Assembly (NCBI GenBank): GCA_038363005.1
Contig: JBBQBI010000005.1
Location: 1 to 64,000, forward strand
Source: JAKOWB01 sp038363005
GTDB taxonomy: Bacteria; Pseudomonadota; Alphaproteobacteria; Kiloniellales; JACOMY01
Direction: 5' to 3'
Length of the DNA stretch: 64,000 nt
Part shown: one piece after another, positions 1 to 8,321 of the stretch
How positions within the stretch are numbered: position 1 is the stretch's first letter
How the letters are laid out: every line of letters begins with the position of its first letter
The notes under the pieces: generated by a model
The model's database searches: none
Told to the model about the DNA's origin: nothing
What the model saw: only the letters and a program-made list of their open reading frames with translations
Position numbers and translations under genes: made by a program

Positions 1-150
1 GGGCACGCAGCCATAGTTCAGGCAGTCGCCGCCCATCGCGGCCTTCTCGATCAACACGACACGGGCGCCGAGTTGCGAGGCGCCGGCGGCGATCGAGAGG
101 CCGGCCGAGCCGGCGCCGATGACACAGAGATCCACGTCGAACGGGCTCAC
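1..150 (-). CDS. FAD-dependent pyridine nucleotide-disulfide oxidoreductase, N-terminal fragment
   Basis: The first 50 codons of a minus-strand gene that leaves the window at base 1. Translation from GTG at 150 gives a dinucleotide-binding motif GAGSAGLS, then an acidic end of the second strand (VVLIEK) and MGGDCLNYGCVP. That last motif carries the redox-active CxxxxC of mercuric reductase and dihydrolipoamide dehydrogenase type flavoproteins. The GTG overlaps the TGA of the upstream TVP38-type gene (GTGA), so the two are probably translationally coupled. Fusions and pairs of TVP38 proteins with such reductases are common. The substrate cannot be told from this fragment. Confidence 0.85.
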   Translation of the reverse strand, partial: MSPFDVDLCVIGAGSAGLSIAAGASQLGARVVLIEKAAMGGDCLNYGCVP

Positions 151-905
151 GATGCCTTGCGCTCCTTCCAGCGGCGATAGGCCATCGGCAGCAGCGCCAG
201 GATCGACAGGCCGAGCAGCGGCAGCAGGATGGCGGGGTCCAGCAGCAGGCTGAGGTCGGGCTCCTCGCCGCGATCCATCACCGCGCCCAGGCCACCGCCC
301 AGGCTGGCGAAGACCAGGGTGCCCGGCACGATGCCCAGCGAGGTGGCAATGACGAAGGTGCGCAGCGGCACGCCGAGCAGCGCCGGCACCAGGTTGACCA
401 GCCAGAAGGGAAAGATCGGCAGCAGCCGCAGCACCAGCAGGTAGGACAGAGCGTCCTGCTTGAAGCCGCGCTCCATGCGTTTCAGCCAGGGCCCGGCGCG
501 GGCCGCCAGGGTGTCGTGCAGCGCGCCGCGCGCCAGCAGGAACACGGCGATCGACCCCACGGTGGCCCCCAAGACCACCCACAGGGTGGCCACCAGCGTG
601 CCGAACAGGAAGCCGGCCACCACCGTCAGCAGCGAACCGAAAGGTAGCGACAGCGCGGTGGCGGCGAGGTAAAGCCCGAAGAGGCACAGGCCGGCCAGCA
701 CCGGCTGGCCATGCACCTGGTCCATCAGCCAGGCGCGGTGCTGCGCCACGGTGGACAGGTCCCAGCCCTGCTGCCGGAAATAGAGAAAGGCCCCAAGCGA
801 CAACCCAGCCAGGCCGGCGAGCGGCAGCAACCGGCGCCAGAGCGGCGGCCCGGCAACTTGGCCTGCAACCTTGTCTTCCAAGGGTTTATGGACCGTTTCG
901 CGCAT
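147..905 (-). CDS. TVP38/TMEM64 (DedA/VTT-domain) family membrane protein
   Basis: A 252-residue integral membrane protein. There is one N-terminal helix (about residues 22-42), and a VTT-type core follows with a glycine-rich re-entrant segment (FGSLLTVVAGFLFG) and the family motif LRLLPIFPFWLVN near the middle. It ends in one more helix and a basic tail. The reading frame is open further upstream, but ATG at 905 is preferred because the extra 31 codons would be Arg-rich and non-membrane. The family is linked to lipid scrambling or transport at the inner membrane, and its exact substrate is unknown. It overlaps the downstream flavoprotein gene by 3 bp. Confidence 0.85.
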   Translation of the reverse strand: MRETVHKPLEDKVAGQVAGPPLWRRLLPLAGLAGLSLGAFLYFRQQGWDLSTVAQHRAWLMDQVHGQPVLAGLCLFGLYLAATALSLPFGSLLTVVAGFLFGTLVATLWVVLGATVGSIAVFLLARGALHDTLAARAGPWLKRMERGFKQDALSYLLVLRLLPIFPFWLVNLVPALLGVPLRTFVIATSLGIVPGTLVFASLGGGLGAVMDRGEEPDLSLLLDPAILLPLLGLSILALLPMAYRRWKERKAS

Positions 906-1080
906 TGTTCGACGCGCACTCCCGCGCTTTGCGGCCCCCGGACATCCCGGCCGCACTCTGCGCCAGCCGGCCCAGCGGCGACAATCGTTTTGCCTCACAT
1001 GACCGTGAGGCGGGGCGAGCCCGGGGAAGCGCCACCGGGGCCGGCCGGTGGGGTGCGGCGCTGCCGGCCGCCCGCTTACA

Positions 1081-1110
1081 TTGACAGCGGCACCCTCAGC
1101 CCCCTATACA
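1081..1110 (+). promoter_or_regulatory. sigma-70-type promoter of the rpmH operon
   Basis: A consensus TTGACA at 1081-1086 is followed after 18 bp by TATACA at 1105-1110. The rpmH GTG lies 50 bp downstream of the -10. This is the best promoter match I see in the window and fits the high expression of ribosomal protein L34. The rest of the divergent 906-1160 gap holds nothing else I recognise. Confidence 0.8.
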
Positions 1111-1160
1111 CGCGCCTCGTTTTGCAAACAGCGACCGATCTGCCGTGGGAGTGAATTAAG

Positions 1161-1295
1161 GTGAAGCGGACCTATCAACCGAGCGTCATCGTTCGCAAGC
1201 GCCGCCACGGGTTCCGTTCCCGTATGGCGACCGTCGGCGGCCGCGTCGTCCTGGCGCGTCGTCGTGCGAAGGGACGCAAGCGCCTCAGCGCCTGA
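1161..1295 (+). CDS. rpmH: 50S ribosomal protein L34
   Basis: A 44-codon gene, the normal length for bL34, too short for most ORF calling. It translates as V/M-KRTYQPS, then RKRRHGFRSRM and a C-terminal LARRRAKGRKRLSA, which is the canonical L34 sequence. It starts with GTG; GGGAG lies about 10 bp upstream. It is the first gene of the rpmH-rnpA-yidD-yidC-engB block, 10 bp before rnpA. Central residues VGGR replace the more usual KGGR, a minor variation. Confidence 0.97.
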   Translation: MKRTYQPSVIVRKRRHGFRSRMATVGGRVVLARRRAKGRKRLSA

Positions 1296-1305
1296 GTCAG
1301 ACAGC

Positions 1306-1743
1306 ATGGGCCCATCGGCCGGGCCTCATCTCGCCGGACCCCGCCTCGGGCGCCTGCAACGGCGCCCGGAGTTTTTGCGGGTGGCCGCGTCGGGACGCAA
1401 GTGGTCGACCCCGGGACTGGTGTTGCAGGCCGATCGCCGGCCGGCGGAGGCGACTCCGTCCGGCAGCGGCGCGGAAGCGCCACGCGTCGGCTTCACCTGC
1501 AGCCGCCGGGTCGGTGGCGCCGTGGTGCGCAACCGCGCCAAGCGCCGCCTGCGCGCCATCGCCGACGAACTGCTGCCGGGCCTGGCCCTGGCCGGCATGG
1601 ACTATGTGCTGATCGGCCGCCAGGCGACGCCCAGCCGCCCCTTCGCGCTGCTAAAGGCCGACCTGGTCGAAGCGCTGGAGCGCGTTGCCCGGCCCCGGCC
1701 GGCTGGCCAACGCGAGCCCAGCCCGCGCGGGCCACGGCGATGA
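1306..1743 (+). CDS. rnpA: ribonuclease P protein component
   Basis: A 145-residue basic protein that binds the RNase P RNA and helps mature tRNA 5' ends. Seen are the N-terminal RLQRRPEFLRV and the signature VRNRAKRRLR, the RNR helix that contacts RNA. An insert rich in A, S, G and P (about residues 45-60) separates the first strand from the VGFTCSRRVG strand and makes it slightly longer than E. coli RnpA. ATG at 1306 was chosen over the open frame at 1264, which would overlap rpmH. It overlaps yidD by ATGA. Confidence 0.96.
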   Translation: MGPSAGPHLAGPRLGRLQRRPEFLRVAASGRKWSTPGLVLQADRRPAEATPSGSGAEAPRVGFTCSRRVGGAVVRNRAKRRLRAIADELLPGLALAGMDYVLIGRQATPSRPFALLKADLVEALERVARPRPAGQREPSPRGPRR

Positions 1744-2048
1744 AGACACTGCTGGCCCCGCTGACCGCCGCGGCCGCCCTGCTGGCGACCGCCCTGATCT
1801 GGGTCTGGCGCCTGCTGCTGGGTCCGCTGCTCGGCCCGGCCTGCCGTTTCCAGCCAACCTGCTCGGCCTATGGGCTGGACGCCGTCAAGGCGCACGGTCC
1901 CTGGCGCGGCGGCTGGCTGGCCCTGCGACGCATCGCCCGCTGCCATCCCTGGGGTGGCGCGGGCTACGACCCCGTGCCACAACCGCGATCCCACAAGACC
2001 TGCTGCGCCGCCCATGCCGGGGCGCGTCCGGCGACGGAGCATCACTGA
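1740..2048 (+). CDS. yidD: membrane protein insertion efficiency factor YidD
   Basis: A 102-residue small protein that sits at the inner membrane and supports YidC-dependent insertion. It has a hydrophobic or amphipathic N-terminus (WVWRLLLGPLLGP) and then the family block CRFQPTCSAYGLDAVKAHG, with G-LALRRIARCHPWGGAGYDPVP. The start ATG overlaps the rnpA stop (ATGA), and yidC starts 3 bp after the stop. The long in-frame extension upstream belongs to a shadow of rnpA. Confidence 0.95.
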   Translation: MKTLLAPLTAAAALLATALIWVWRLLLGPLLGPACRFQPTCSAYGLDAVKAHGPWRGGWLALRRIARCHPWGGAGYDPVPQPRSHKTCCAAHAGARPATEHH

Positions 2049-2051
2049 ACC

Positions 2052-4004
2052 ATGGACAACAAGAACCTCATCCTGGCGCTCGTGCTCTCCGGCGGCATCC
2101 TGCTGGTCTGGCAGCTCTTCTTCGTGCCGGCCACGGTGCCGCACGCGGTCACGCCAAGCCCGACCCCGATCACCGGCAGCGAGGCGCAGCCTGGTGTCGA
2201 GGGCACCACCACCGCGCAGGGCAGCAGTGAGCCGGCCAAGCCGCGCGAGCGCGCCGAGGTGCTGGCCGAGGCACCCCGCGTGCCGGTCGCCAACCCGCGC
2301 CTGTCCGGCTCGATCAACCTGCGGGGTGGCGCGCTCGATGACCTGGTACTGACGCAGTACCACGAGACCATCGACCCGAAGAGCCCCAACATCATCCTGC
2401 TGGCGCCGCGCGGCACCGAGCATCCCTACTACCTGGCGGCGCGCTGGCTGGCCGACGGCGATACGCCGACGCCGGACGCCAACACCGCCTGGACCGCCAG
2501 CGGCGGTTCGCTGGCGCCCGGCCAGCCGGTCACCCTGAAGGCCACGGTGGGCGAGGTCGACTACGAGATCGTCTACGCCCTTGACCAGGACTTCATGCTG
2601 ACGGTGACGCAGCGCGCCACCAATCGCGGCAGCGCCGCCGTCGCGCTACAGCCCTATGCCCTGATCAATCGCACCGGCATCCCGCAGACCGACCATACTT
2701 ATGTGCTGCAGGAAGGTTTCTTCGGCGTGCTCGACAATTCCTATACCGAGCTCGACTACAGCGACCTGATCGACACCCCCGGCGGCATCGTCACGCAGCC
2801 GACCACCGGCGGCTGGTTCGGCATCACCGACAAGTACTGGATGCTGCTGCTGATCCCCGACCAGAACGTGCCGGTGACCACGCGCTACGTGCACACCAAG
2901 CCGGGCGGCGAGGACCACTTCCAGGCCGACATCACCTATCCCAAGGCGACGCTGGAGCCGGGCCAGAGTGTGGAGACACTGGTGCGCTCCTACGCCGGCG
3001 CGCGTGTCGCCACCGTGGTCGACCGCTACAACGACGACGAGAGCCTGGGCATCAACCGCTTCTACCTGGCGATCGACTATGGCTGGATCTTCTTCCTGTC
3101 GCGGCCGATCTACCTGGCGCTGCAGTGGTTCCACGGCCTGGTCGGCAACTTCGGCGTCGCCATCCTGCTGCTGGTGGTCTGCGTCCGCCTGCTGCTCTTC
3201 CCGCTGGCCAACAAGGCCTACAAGTCGATGGCCAAGATGCGCCAGCTGCAGCCGAAGATGGTCGAGCTGCGCGAACGCTACAAGGACGACAAGCCGAAGT
3301 TCCAGCAGGAGATCATGCAGCTCTACAAAAAGCAGGGCGCCAATCCGCTGGCCGGCTGCCTGCCGATCCTCTGCCAGATCCCGATCTTCATCGCGCTCTA
3401 CAACGTGCTCTACGGCACCATCGAGATGCGCCACGCGCCCTTCTTCGGCTGGATCAAGGATCTCTCGGCGCCCGACCCCACCTCGTGGCTGAACGGCTTC
3501 GGCCTGCTGCCCTGGGACGTGCCGAACCTGGGCTTCCTCAACATCGTCTCGCTCGGCGTCTGGCCGATCGTGATGGGCATCTCGATGTGGCTGCAGTACC
3601 AGTTGAACCCGCAGCCGACCGACAAGGTACAGGCCAAGATCTTTGCCTGGATGCCGGTGATCTTCACCTTCATGCTGGGCCACTTCGCCTCGGGCCTGGT
3701 GATCTACTGGGCCTGGAACAACACGCTGTCGATGACCCAGCAGGTCTACATCATGAAGCGCCAGGGCATGCCGGTGGGCCGCAAGCAGCACGCCGCCGTT
3801 GCGGCGGCGGAAAAGGCCAAGAAGGCCGCCGCCGGCCCGGTGATCGAAGGCGAGGCGGTGCAGATCGAGGCCAAGCCGGCGCGCCAGCCGATCGCGCGCT
3901 CGGAAAGCAAGCTGCGGGCCGAGGGCAAGCTGCCGCCGAAGGGCAAGACCCCGCCGGGCAAGGCCAAGCCGAAGGCGAAGCCCAAGCCGAAGACCAAGGG
4001 CTAG
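2052..4004 (+). CDS. yidC: membrane protein insertase YidC/Oxa1
   Basis: A 650-residue insertase of the inner membrane, Gram-negative form. An N-terminal helix (residues 4-25) is followed by a variable Thr/Pro/Glu-rich stretch and the large periplasmic beta domain. Then comes the conserved Oxa1 core with transmembrane segments from about residue 340, including GCLPILCQIPIFIALYNVL and FASGLVIYWAWNNTLSMTQQ. The C-terminus (about 570-650) is a long basic Lys/Pro/Ala tail ending in repeated KPK units, as in other alphaproteobacteria, where such tails are thought to bind ribosomes. It precedes engB by 8 bp. Confidence 0.98.
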   Translation: MDNKNLILALVLSGGILLVWQLFFVPATVPHAVTPSPTPITGSEAQPGVEGTTTAQGSSEPAKPRERAEVLAEAPRVPVANPRLSGSINLRGGALDDLVLTQYHETIDPKSPNIILLAPRGTEHPYYLAARWLADGDTPTPDANTAWTASGGSLAPGQPVTLKATVGEVDYEIVYALDQDFMLTVTQRATNRGSAAVALQPYALINRTGIPQTDHTYVLQEGFFGVLDNSYTELDYSDLIDTPGGIVTQPTTGGWFGITDKYWMLLLIPDQNVPVTTRYVHTKPGGEDHFQADITYPKATLEPGQSVETLVRSYAGARVATVVDRYNDDESLGINRFYLAIDYGWIFFLSRPIYLALQWFHGLVGNFGVAILLLVVCVRLLLFPLANKAYKSMAKMRQLQPKMVELRERYKDDKPKFQQEIMQLYKKQGANPLAGCLPILCQIPIFIALYNVLYGTIEMRHAPFFGWIKDLSAPDPTSWLNGFGLLPWDVPNLGFLNIVSLGVWPIVMGISMWLQYQLNPQPTDKVQAKIFAWMPVIFTFMLGHFASGLVIYWAWNNTLSMTQQVYIMKRQGMPVGRKQHAAVAAAEKAKKAAAGPVIEGEAVQIEAKPARQPIARSESKLRAEGKLPPKGKTPPGKAKPKAKPKPKTKG

Positions 4005-4012
4005 GGCCGCCG

Positions 4013-4675
4013 GTGGACGACGCGCCAGCCGCGGCCGCTGAACCGCTCGACCTCGAGGCCGGCCGGCTGCTCTTCGCCCAGGAGTGCCGCTTCGTCTGGG
4101 GCGCCACCGAGGAGGCCGCGCTGCCGCCCGGCGGCCTGCCCGAGGTGGCCTTCGCCGGCCGCTCCAACGTCGGCAAGTCCAGCCTGGTCAACGCGCTGAC
4201 CGGGCGGAAGACGCTGGCCCACGTGTCGCGCACGCCGGGGCGCACACAGCAGCTCAACTTCTTCGACCTGGGCCAGCGGCTCATGCTGGTCGACCTGCCG
4301 GGCTACGGCTACGCCAAGGTGGCGAAGGACAAGGTCGCCGCCTGGAACGAGCTGATCCGCCGCTATCTGCGCGGCCGACCGACCCTGAAGCGCGTGCTGG
4401 TGCTGATCGACGCGCGCCACGGGCTGAAGCCAGTCGACCTGGAAACCCTGAAGGGCCTGGACGAGGCGGCGCAGTCCTATCAGGTGGTGCTGACCAAGGC
4501 TGACCTGGTGAAGCCCGAGGCACGCGACGCGCTGCTTGAGCGGCTGACCGTGACAGTCGCTGGCTATCGCGCGGCGCATCCCGAGGTGCTGCTCACCTCG
4601 GCCGACATGGGCAGCGGCGTCGAGCGGCTGCGCGCCCTGCTGGCAACGCTGGCCCTGGCGCCGCCCCGTCGCTAG
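4013..4675 (+). CDS. engB: ribosome biogenesis GTP-binding protein EngB (YihA/YsxC)
   Basis: A 220-residue GTPase needed for 50S assembly. Seen are the P-loop GRSNVGKSSL, the switch region with TPGRTQQLNFF, the G3 motif DLPGYGYAKV, the G4 motif TKAD and a G5-like TSAD. GTG at 4013, 8 bp after the yidC stop, is the likely start. The same frame is open far upstream through yidC, but that part is only a shadow. Length and motif order are normal for the family. Confidence 0.96.
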   Translation: MDDAPAAAAEPLDLEAGRLLFAQECRFVWGATEEAALPPGGLPEVAFAGRSNVGKSSLVNALTGRKTLAHVSRTPGRTQQLNFFDLGQRLMLVDLPGYGYAKVAKDKVAAWNELIRRYLRGRPTLKRVLVLIDARHGLKPVDLETLKGLDEAAQSYQVVLTKADLVKPEARDALLERLTVTVAGYRAAHPEVLLTSADMGSGVERLRALLATLALAPPRR

Positions 4676-4720
4676 AGTGCGCCCGTTTCACCGTCCCCGA
4701 AGCTGACGCCGGATCCACCG

Positions 4721-5644
4721 ATGGCCGACAAGCTACCGCCCGAAAAGAGCTTTTCCGAGACCAAGAACTGGCTGCGCACCGCGCGCACCATCACCGAGGC
4801 GCTGCCCTTCATGCGGCGCTACGCCGGCAAGACCTTCGTCATCAAGTACGGCGGCCATGCCATGGGCGACGAAAAGGTGGCCGATACCTTCGCGCGCGAC
4901 ATCGTGCTGCTGAAGCAGGTCGGCGTGAATCCCATCGTGGTGCACGGCGGTGGCCCGCAGATCGGCCAGATGCTGGAGCGCCTGAAGATCAAGAGCGAGT
5001 TCATCCAGGGTCTGCGGGTGACCGACGCCGCCACCGTCGAGATCGTCGAGATGGTGCTGTCGGGCTCGATCAACAAGGAACTGGTCAGTGCCATCAACAA
5101 AGCCGGCGGCACCGCCATCGGCCTGAGCGGCAAGGACGGCAACCTGGTGCAGGCGACCAAGCTGCGCCGCACCCACAAGGACCCCGGCTCCAACATCGAG
5201 AAGATCCTCGACCTCGGCTTCGTTGGCGAGCCGGAGAAGATCAACCCGCACATCCTGGCGGCGCTGGAGCACAGCGGCATGATCCCGGTGATCGCGCCGA
5301 TCGGCGTCGGCCCCAATGGCGAGACCTACAACATCAACGCCGACACCGTGGCCGGCGCGATTGCCGGCGCGGTCGGCGCCTCGCGCCTGCTGATGCTGAC
5401 CGACGTGTCGGGCGTGCTGGACAAGGACAAGAACCTGATCGCCGACCTGACGGTCAGCGACATCCGCCGCCTGCAGGAAGACGGCACCATCACCGGCGGC
5501 ATGATCCCCAAGCTGGAGACCTGCGTGCACGCGGTCGAGCATGGCGTCGACGCGGCCGTCATCCTGAACGGCCGCATCCCGCACGCCATGCTGCTGGAAA
5601 TCTTCACCGAGCGCGGCATCGGCACCCTGGTGCGGCGCGGCTGA
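4721..5644 (+). CDS. argB: acetylglutamate kinase
   Basis: A 307-residue cytosolic kinase for the second step of arginine biosynthesis, phosphorylating N-acetyl-L-glutamate. Seen are VIKYGGHAMGD and VVHGGGPQIGQML (nucleotide and substrate glycine-rich loops), the substrate motif NINADTVAGAIAGA, and the C-terminal GGMIPKLETCVHAVEHGV. The N-terminal arm (NWLRTARTITEALPFMRRYAG) is that of the arginine-sensitive class, so feedback inhibition is likely. The next arginine-pathway enzyme, argC, lies 2.7 kb downstream, separated by dapD and dapE. Confidence 0.97.
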   Translation: MADKLPPEKSFSETKNWLRTARTITEALPFMRRYAGKTFVIKYGGHAMGDEKVADTFARDIVLLKQVGVNPIVVHGGGPQIGQMLERLKIKSEFIQGLRVTDAATVEIVEMVLSGSINKELVSAINKAGGTAIGLSGKDGNLVQATKLRRTHKDPGSNIEKILDLGFVGEPEKINPHILAALEHSGMIPVIAPIGVGPNGETYNINADTVAGAIAGAVGASRLLMLTDVSGVLDKDKNLIADLTVSDIRRLQEDGTITGGMIPKLETCVHAVEHGVDAAVILNGRIPHAMLLEIFTERGIGTLVRRG

Positions 5645-5670
5645 GACCACTGGAAACGAGGGCGAGACGG

Positions 5671-6516
5671 ATGGATGCGACGACGCTGGAGCGCGTGATT
5701 GATCAGGCCTGGGACGCACGCGACGGCATCTCGACAAGCACCAAGGGCGAGGTGCGCGACGCCATCGAGGCAGCGCTGGCCGGCCTCGACGCCGGCAGCT
5801 TTCGCGTCGCCGAGAAGCGCGACGGCGCTTGGCATGCCAACCAGTGGCTGAAGAAGGCGGTGCTGTTGTCCTTCCGCCTGAAGGACATGCGCGCGATCCC
5901 CGGCGGCCCCGGCGAGAACACGCCCTGGTGGGACAAGGTGGAGAGCAAGTTCGCCGGCTGGGGCGACGCGCAGTTCCGCCAAGCCGGCTTCCGTGCCGTG
6001 CCGAACTGCATCGTGCGCCACTCGGCCTACATCGCGCCCAACGTCATCCTGATGCCGAGCTTCGTCAACGTCGGCGCCCGCGTCGACAGCGGCACCATGA
6101 TCGACACCTGGGTCACCGTCGGCTCCTGCGCCCAGGTCGGCAAGAACTGCCACATCTCCGGCGGCGTCGGGCTGGGCGGCGTGCTGGAGCCGGTGCAGGC
6201 CGGCCCGGTGGTGATCGAGGACAACTGCTTCATCGGCGCCCGCAGCGAGGTGGTCGAGGGCGTGGTGATCGGCGAGGGCTCGGTGCTCTCGATGGGCGTC
6301 TTCATCGGTTCCTCCACCAAGGTCGTCGACCGCGAGACCGGCGAGATCCACATCGGCCGCGTGCCGCCCTATTCGGTCGTGGTGTCCGGCAACCTGCCGG
6401 GCAAGACCATGGGCAACGGCCAGCCAGGCCCCAGCCTCTACTGCGCCGTCATCGTCAAGAAGGTCGACGCGCAGACCCGCTCGAAGACCGCGATCAACGA
6501 GCTGCTCAGAGATTGA
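5671..6516 (+). CDS. dapD: 2,3,4,5-tetrahydropyridine-2,6-dicarboxylate N-succinyltransferase
   Basis: A 281-residue enzyme of the succinylase branch of lysine and diaminopimelate synthesis. It transfers succinyl from succinyl-CoA to tetrahydrodipicolinate. There is an N-terminal helical domain (1-100) and then a left-handed beta-helix of hexapeptide repeats (for example YIAPNVILMPSFVNVGA and GARSEVVEGVVIGEGSVLSMGVF). The C-terminal extension YCAVIVKKVDAQTRSKT is typical of DapD. ATG at 5671 follows a weak GA-rich site. dapE follows 13 bp after the stop, so the two succinylase-branch enzymes are probably co-transcribed. Confidence 0.97.
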   Translation: MDATTLERVIDQAWDARDGISTSTKGEVRDAIEAALAGLDAGSFRVAEKRDGAWHANQWLKKAVLLSFRLKDMRAIPGGPGENTPWWDKVESKFAGWGDAQFRQAGFRAVPNCIVRHSAYIAPNVILMPSFVNVGARVDSGTMIDTWVTVGSCAQVGKNCHISGGVGLGGVLEPVQAGPVVIEDNCFIGARSEVVEGVVIGEGSVLSMGVFIGSSTKVVDRETGEIHIGRVPPYSVVVSGNLPGKTMGNGQPGPSLYCAVIVKKVDAQTRSKTAINELLRD

Positions 6517-6529
6517 TCGGCGCACGGCC

Positions 6530-7681
6530 ATGACGCTCGACGCCCTTGCCATCGCCCGCGACCTGATGCGCTGCCCCAGCGTGACGCCGATCGATGCCGG
6601 CGCGCTCGATGTGCTGCAGGGTGCGCTGGAGGGCCTGGGCTTCGCCTGCCGGCGCCTGCCCTTCCAGGCAGCGGGGACCGAGCGGGTGGACAACCTCTAT
6701 GCCCGCCTAGGGACCCAGGGCCCGAACTATTGCTACGCTGGCCACACCGACGTGGTGCCGACCGGCGAGGTCGCCGCCTGGTCGGTCGACCCCTTCGCCG
6801 CCACGGTCAAGGATGGCTGGCTGATCGGCCGCGGCGCCTCAGACATGAAAGCAGCCATCGCCTGCCAGATCGCCGCGGTGTCACAGTTCCTCGCCCAGCG
6901 CGGACCGGATTTCGGCGGTTCGCTGTCCTTCCTCATCACCGGCGACGAAGAGGCCACCGCGATCAACGGCACGCCGGCCATGCTGCGCACGCTCAAGGCC
7001 GAGGGCGAGCAGCTCGACCTCTGCTTGGTGGGCGAACCGACCTCGGTCGAGGCCGTCGGCGACATGGTGAAGATCGGCCGGCGCGGCAGCCTGACCGGCG
7101 AGATCGTCGTCGCGGGCGTGCAGGGCCACACCGCCTATCCGCATCTGGCCGACAACCCGGCGCACCGGCTGGTGACGCTGCTGAACCTGCTCAGCACCGA
7201 AGCTATCGACCAGGGCAACGCGCACTTCCAGCCGAGCAACCTGCAGATCACCTCGATCGACATCGGCAACCCGGCCAGCAACGTCATCCCGCGTGAGGCC
7301 CGCGCGCGCTTCAACGTGCGCTTCAGCAGCGAGCAAAGCGGTGCCGCCGTCGAGGCCTGGGTGCGCGAACGCATCGCCCGCGTCGGCGGCAGCATCGCAC
7401 TGACGGTCCGCATCTCGGGCGAGTCCTTCCTCACTCCGCCGGGCCGCCTGAGTGAGACCGTGTCGGCCGCCGTGCTGGCCGCCACCGGCAGGCCGACCGA
7501 GCTTGGCACCACCGGTGGCACCTCGGACGCGCGCTTCATCAAGGACGCCTGCCCGGTGGTGGAGCTGGGGCTGCTGAACGCCACGGCGCACAAGGTCGAC
7601 GAACAGGTCGCGGTCGCCGACCTGGCGACCTTGACCGCGATCTACCGGCAAATCCTCGACCGTCTGTTCCCTGCGTCCTGA
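6530..7681 (+). CDS. dapE: succinyl-diaminopimelate desuccinylase
   Basis: A 383-residue M20-family di-zinc amidohydrolase that releases succinate from N-succinyl-LL-diaminopimelate. The metal and catalytic motifs are present: GHTDVVPTGE (His and Asp), GRGASDMKAA (bridging Asp), and TGDEEATAINGT, with the catalytic Glu pair. Near the C-terminus is GTTGGTSDARFIK, typical of DapE, and the last zinc ligand lies in NATAHKVDE. Start codon ATG at 6530. It directly follows dapD, and the next gene begins 1 bp after its stop. Confidence 0.97.
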   Translation: MTLDALAIARDLMRCPSVTPIDAGALDVLQGALEGLGFACRRLPFQAAGTERVDNLYARLGTQGPNYCYAGHTDVVPTGEVAAWSVDPFAATVKDGWLIGRGASDMKAAIACQIAAVSQFLAQRGPDFGGSLSFLITGDEEATAINGTPAMLRTLKAEGEQLDLCLVGEPTSVEAVGDMVKIGRRGSLTGEIVVAGVQGHTAYPHLADNPAHRLVTLLNLLSTEAIDQGNAHFQPSNLQITSIDIGNPASNVIPREARARFNVRFSSEQSGAAVEAWVRERIARVGGSIALTVRISGESFLTPPGRLSETVSAAVLAATGRPTELGTTGGTSDARFIKDACPVVELGLLNATAHKVDEQVAVADLATLTAIYRQILDRLFPAS

Positions 7682-7682
7682 C

Positions 7683-8261
7683 ATGCCCACCCTGGCCGAG
7701 ATCAAGCAGTCGCTGGCCGGCGCCTGGCGGCTGCTGACCTTTCGCGCCGACGGCCTGGACTATCTGGCACGTGACGGCGGCGCGGTGTGGCGCAGCTTTT
7801 TCGCCATGGTGCTGGCGGCGCCGGCCTTCGTGCTGCAGCTCGAGAGCTTTCGCAGCGACCTGGGGCTCGAGGGGCCGGAGCCGCACTTCTACGCCGTCTG
7901 GGCGCTGACCTACCTGATCTTCTGGGTCGCTTTTCCCGTGCTGCTCTTCATACTGGGCGAGCGCCAGCCCTTCGCCCCGCGCATCCCGCTCTACCTGCAG
8001 GCCAGCAACTGGGTGTCGGTGCCGGCCAGCTACGTGAAGCTGCTGTCCACCTTGCTGTCGGACGACCAGGGCGGGGTGGGCGACGCGCTGGACGTGCTGG
8101 TGATCTTCTGGCTGCTGGCCAACGCCTGGTGGCTGACGCGGCGCACCCTCGCGGTCAGCGGCGCGCAGGCCGCCGCCCTGGTGATGCTGTCGGAGCTGGT
8201 GACCTATGGCGTCTTCGTCTTCGCCGTGTCGCGCACCGCGGTGGAGAGCCTGGGCGGCTAG
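7683..8261 (+). CDS. conserved integral membrane protein of unknown function
   Basis: A 192-residue protein that starts 1 bp after dapE and is probably part of the same operon. The N-terminal 35 residues look cytoplasmic (IKQSLAGAWRLLTFRADGLDYL). Four hydrophobic segments follow at about 39-56, 75-96, 137-155 and 163-183, so it has about four transmembrane helices. I recognise no catalytic motif. Similar small membrane proteins often accompany dapE in alphaproteobacteria, but I cannot assign a role. Confidence 0.75.
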   Translation: MPTLAEIKQSLAGAWRLLTFRADGLDYLARDGGAVWRSFFAMVLAAPAFVLQLESFRSDLGLEGPEPHFYAVWALTYLIFWVAFPVLLFILGERQPFAPRIPLYLQASNWVSVPASYVKLLSTLLSDDQGGVGDALDVLVIFWLLANAWWLTRRTLAVSGAQAAALVMLSELVTYGVFVFAVSRTAVESLGG

Positions 8262-8321
8262 GTCTTGCACTTGCGCCCCGGCTGCGCGATCTAAGGGGCG
8301 AGCGTTGCGAGAGGCTGCCCC

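Noticed and set aside
2646..3791. 381-codon frame antisense to yidC
   Set aside because: His, Arg, Gln and Asp-rich composition without protein motifs; a shadow of the coding strand in a high-GC genome.
3125..4012. Possible N-terminal extension of EngB into yidC
   Set aside because: The extension is an out-of-frame reading of yidC; EngB is complete from GTG 4013.
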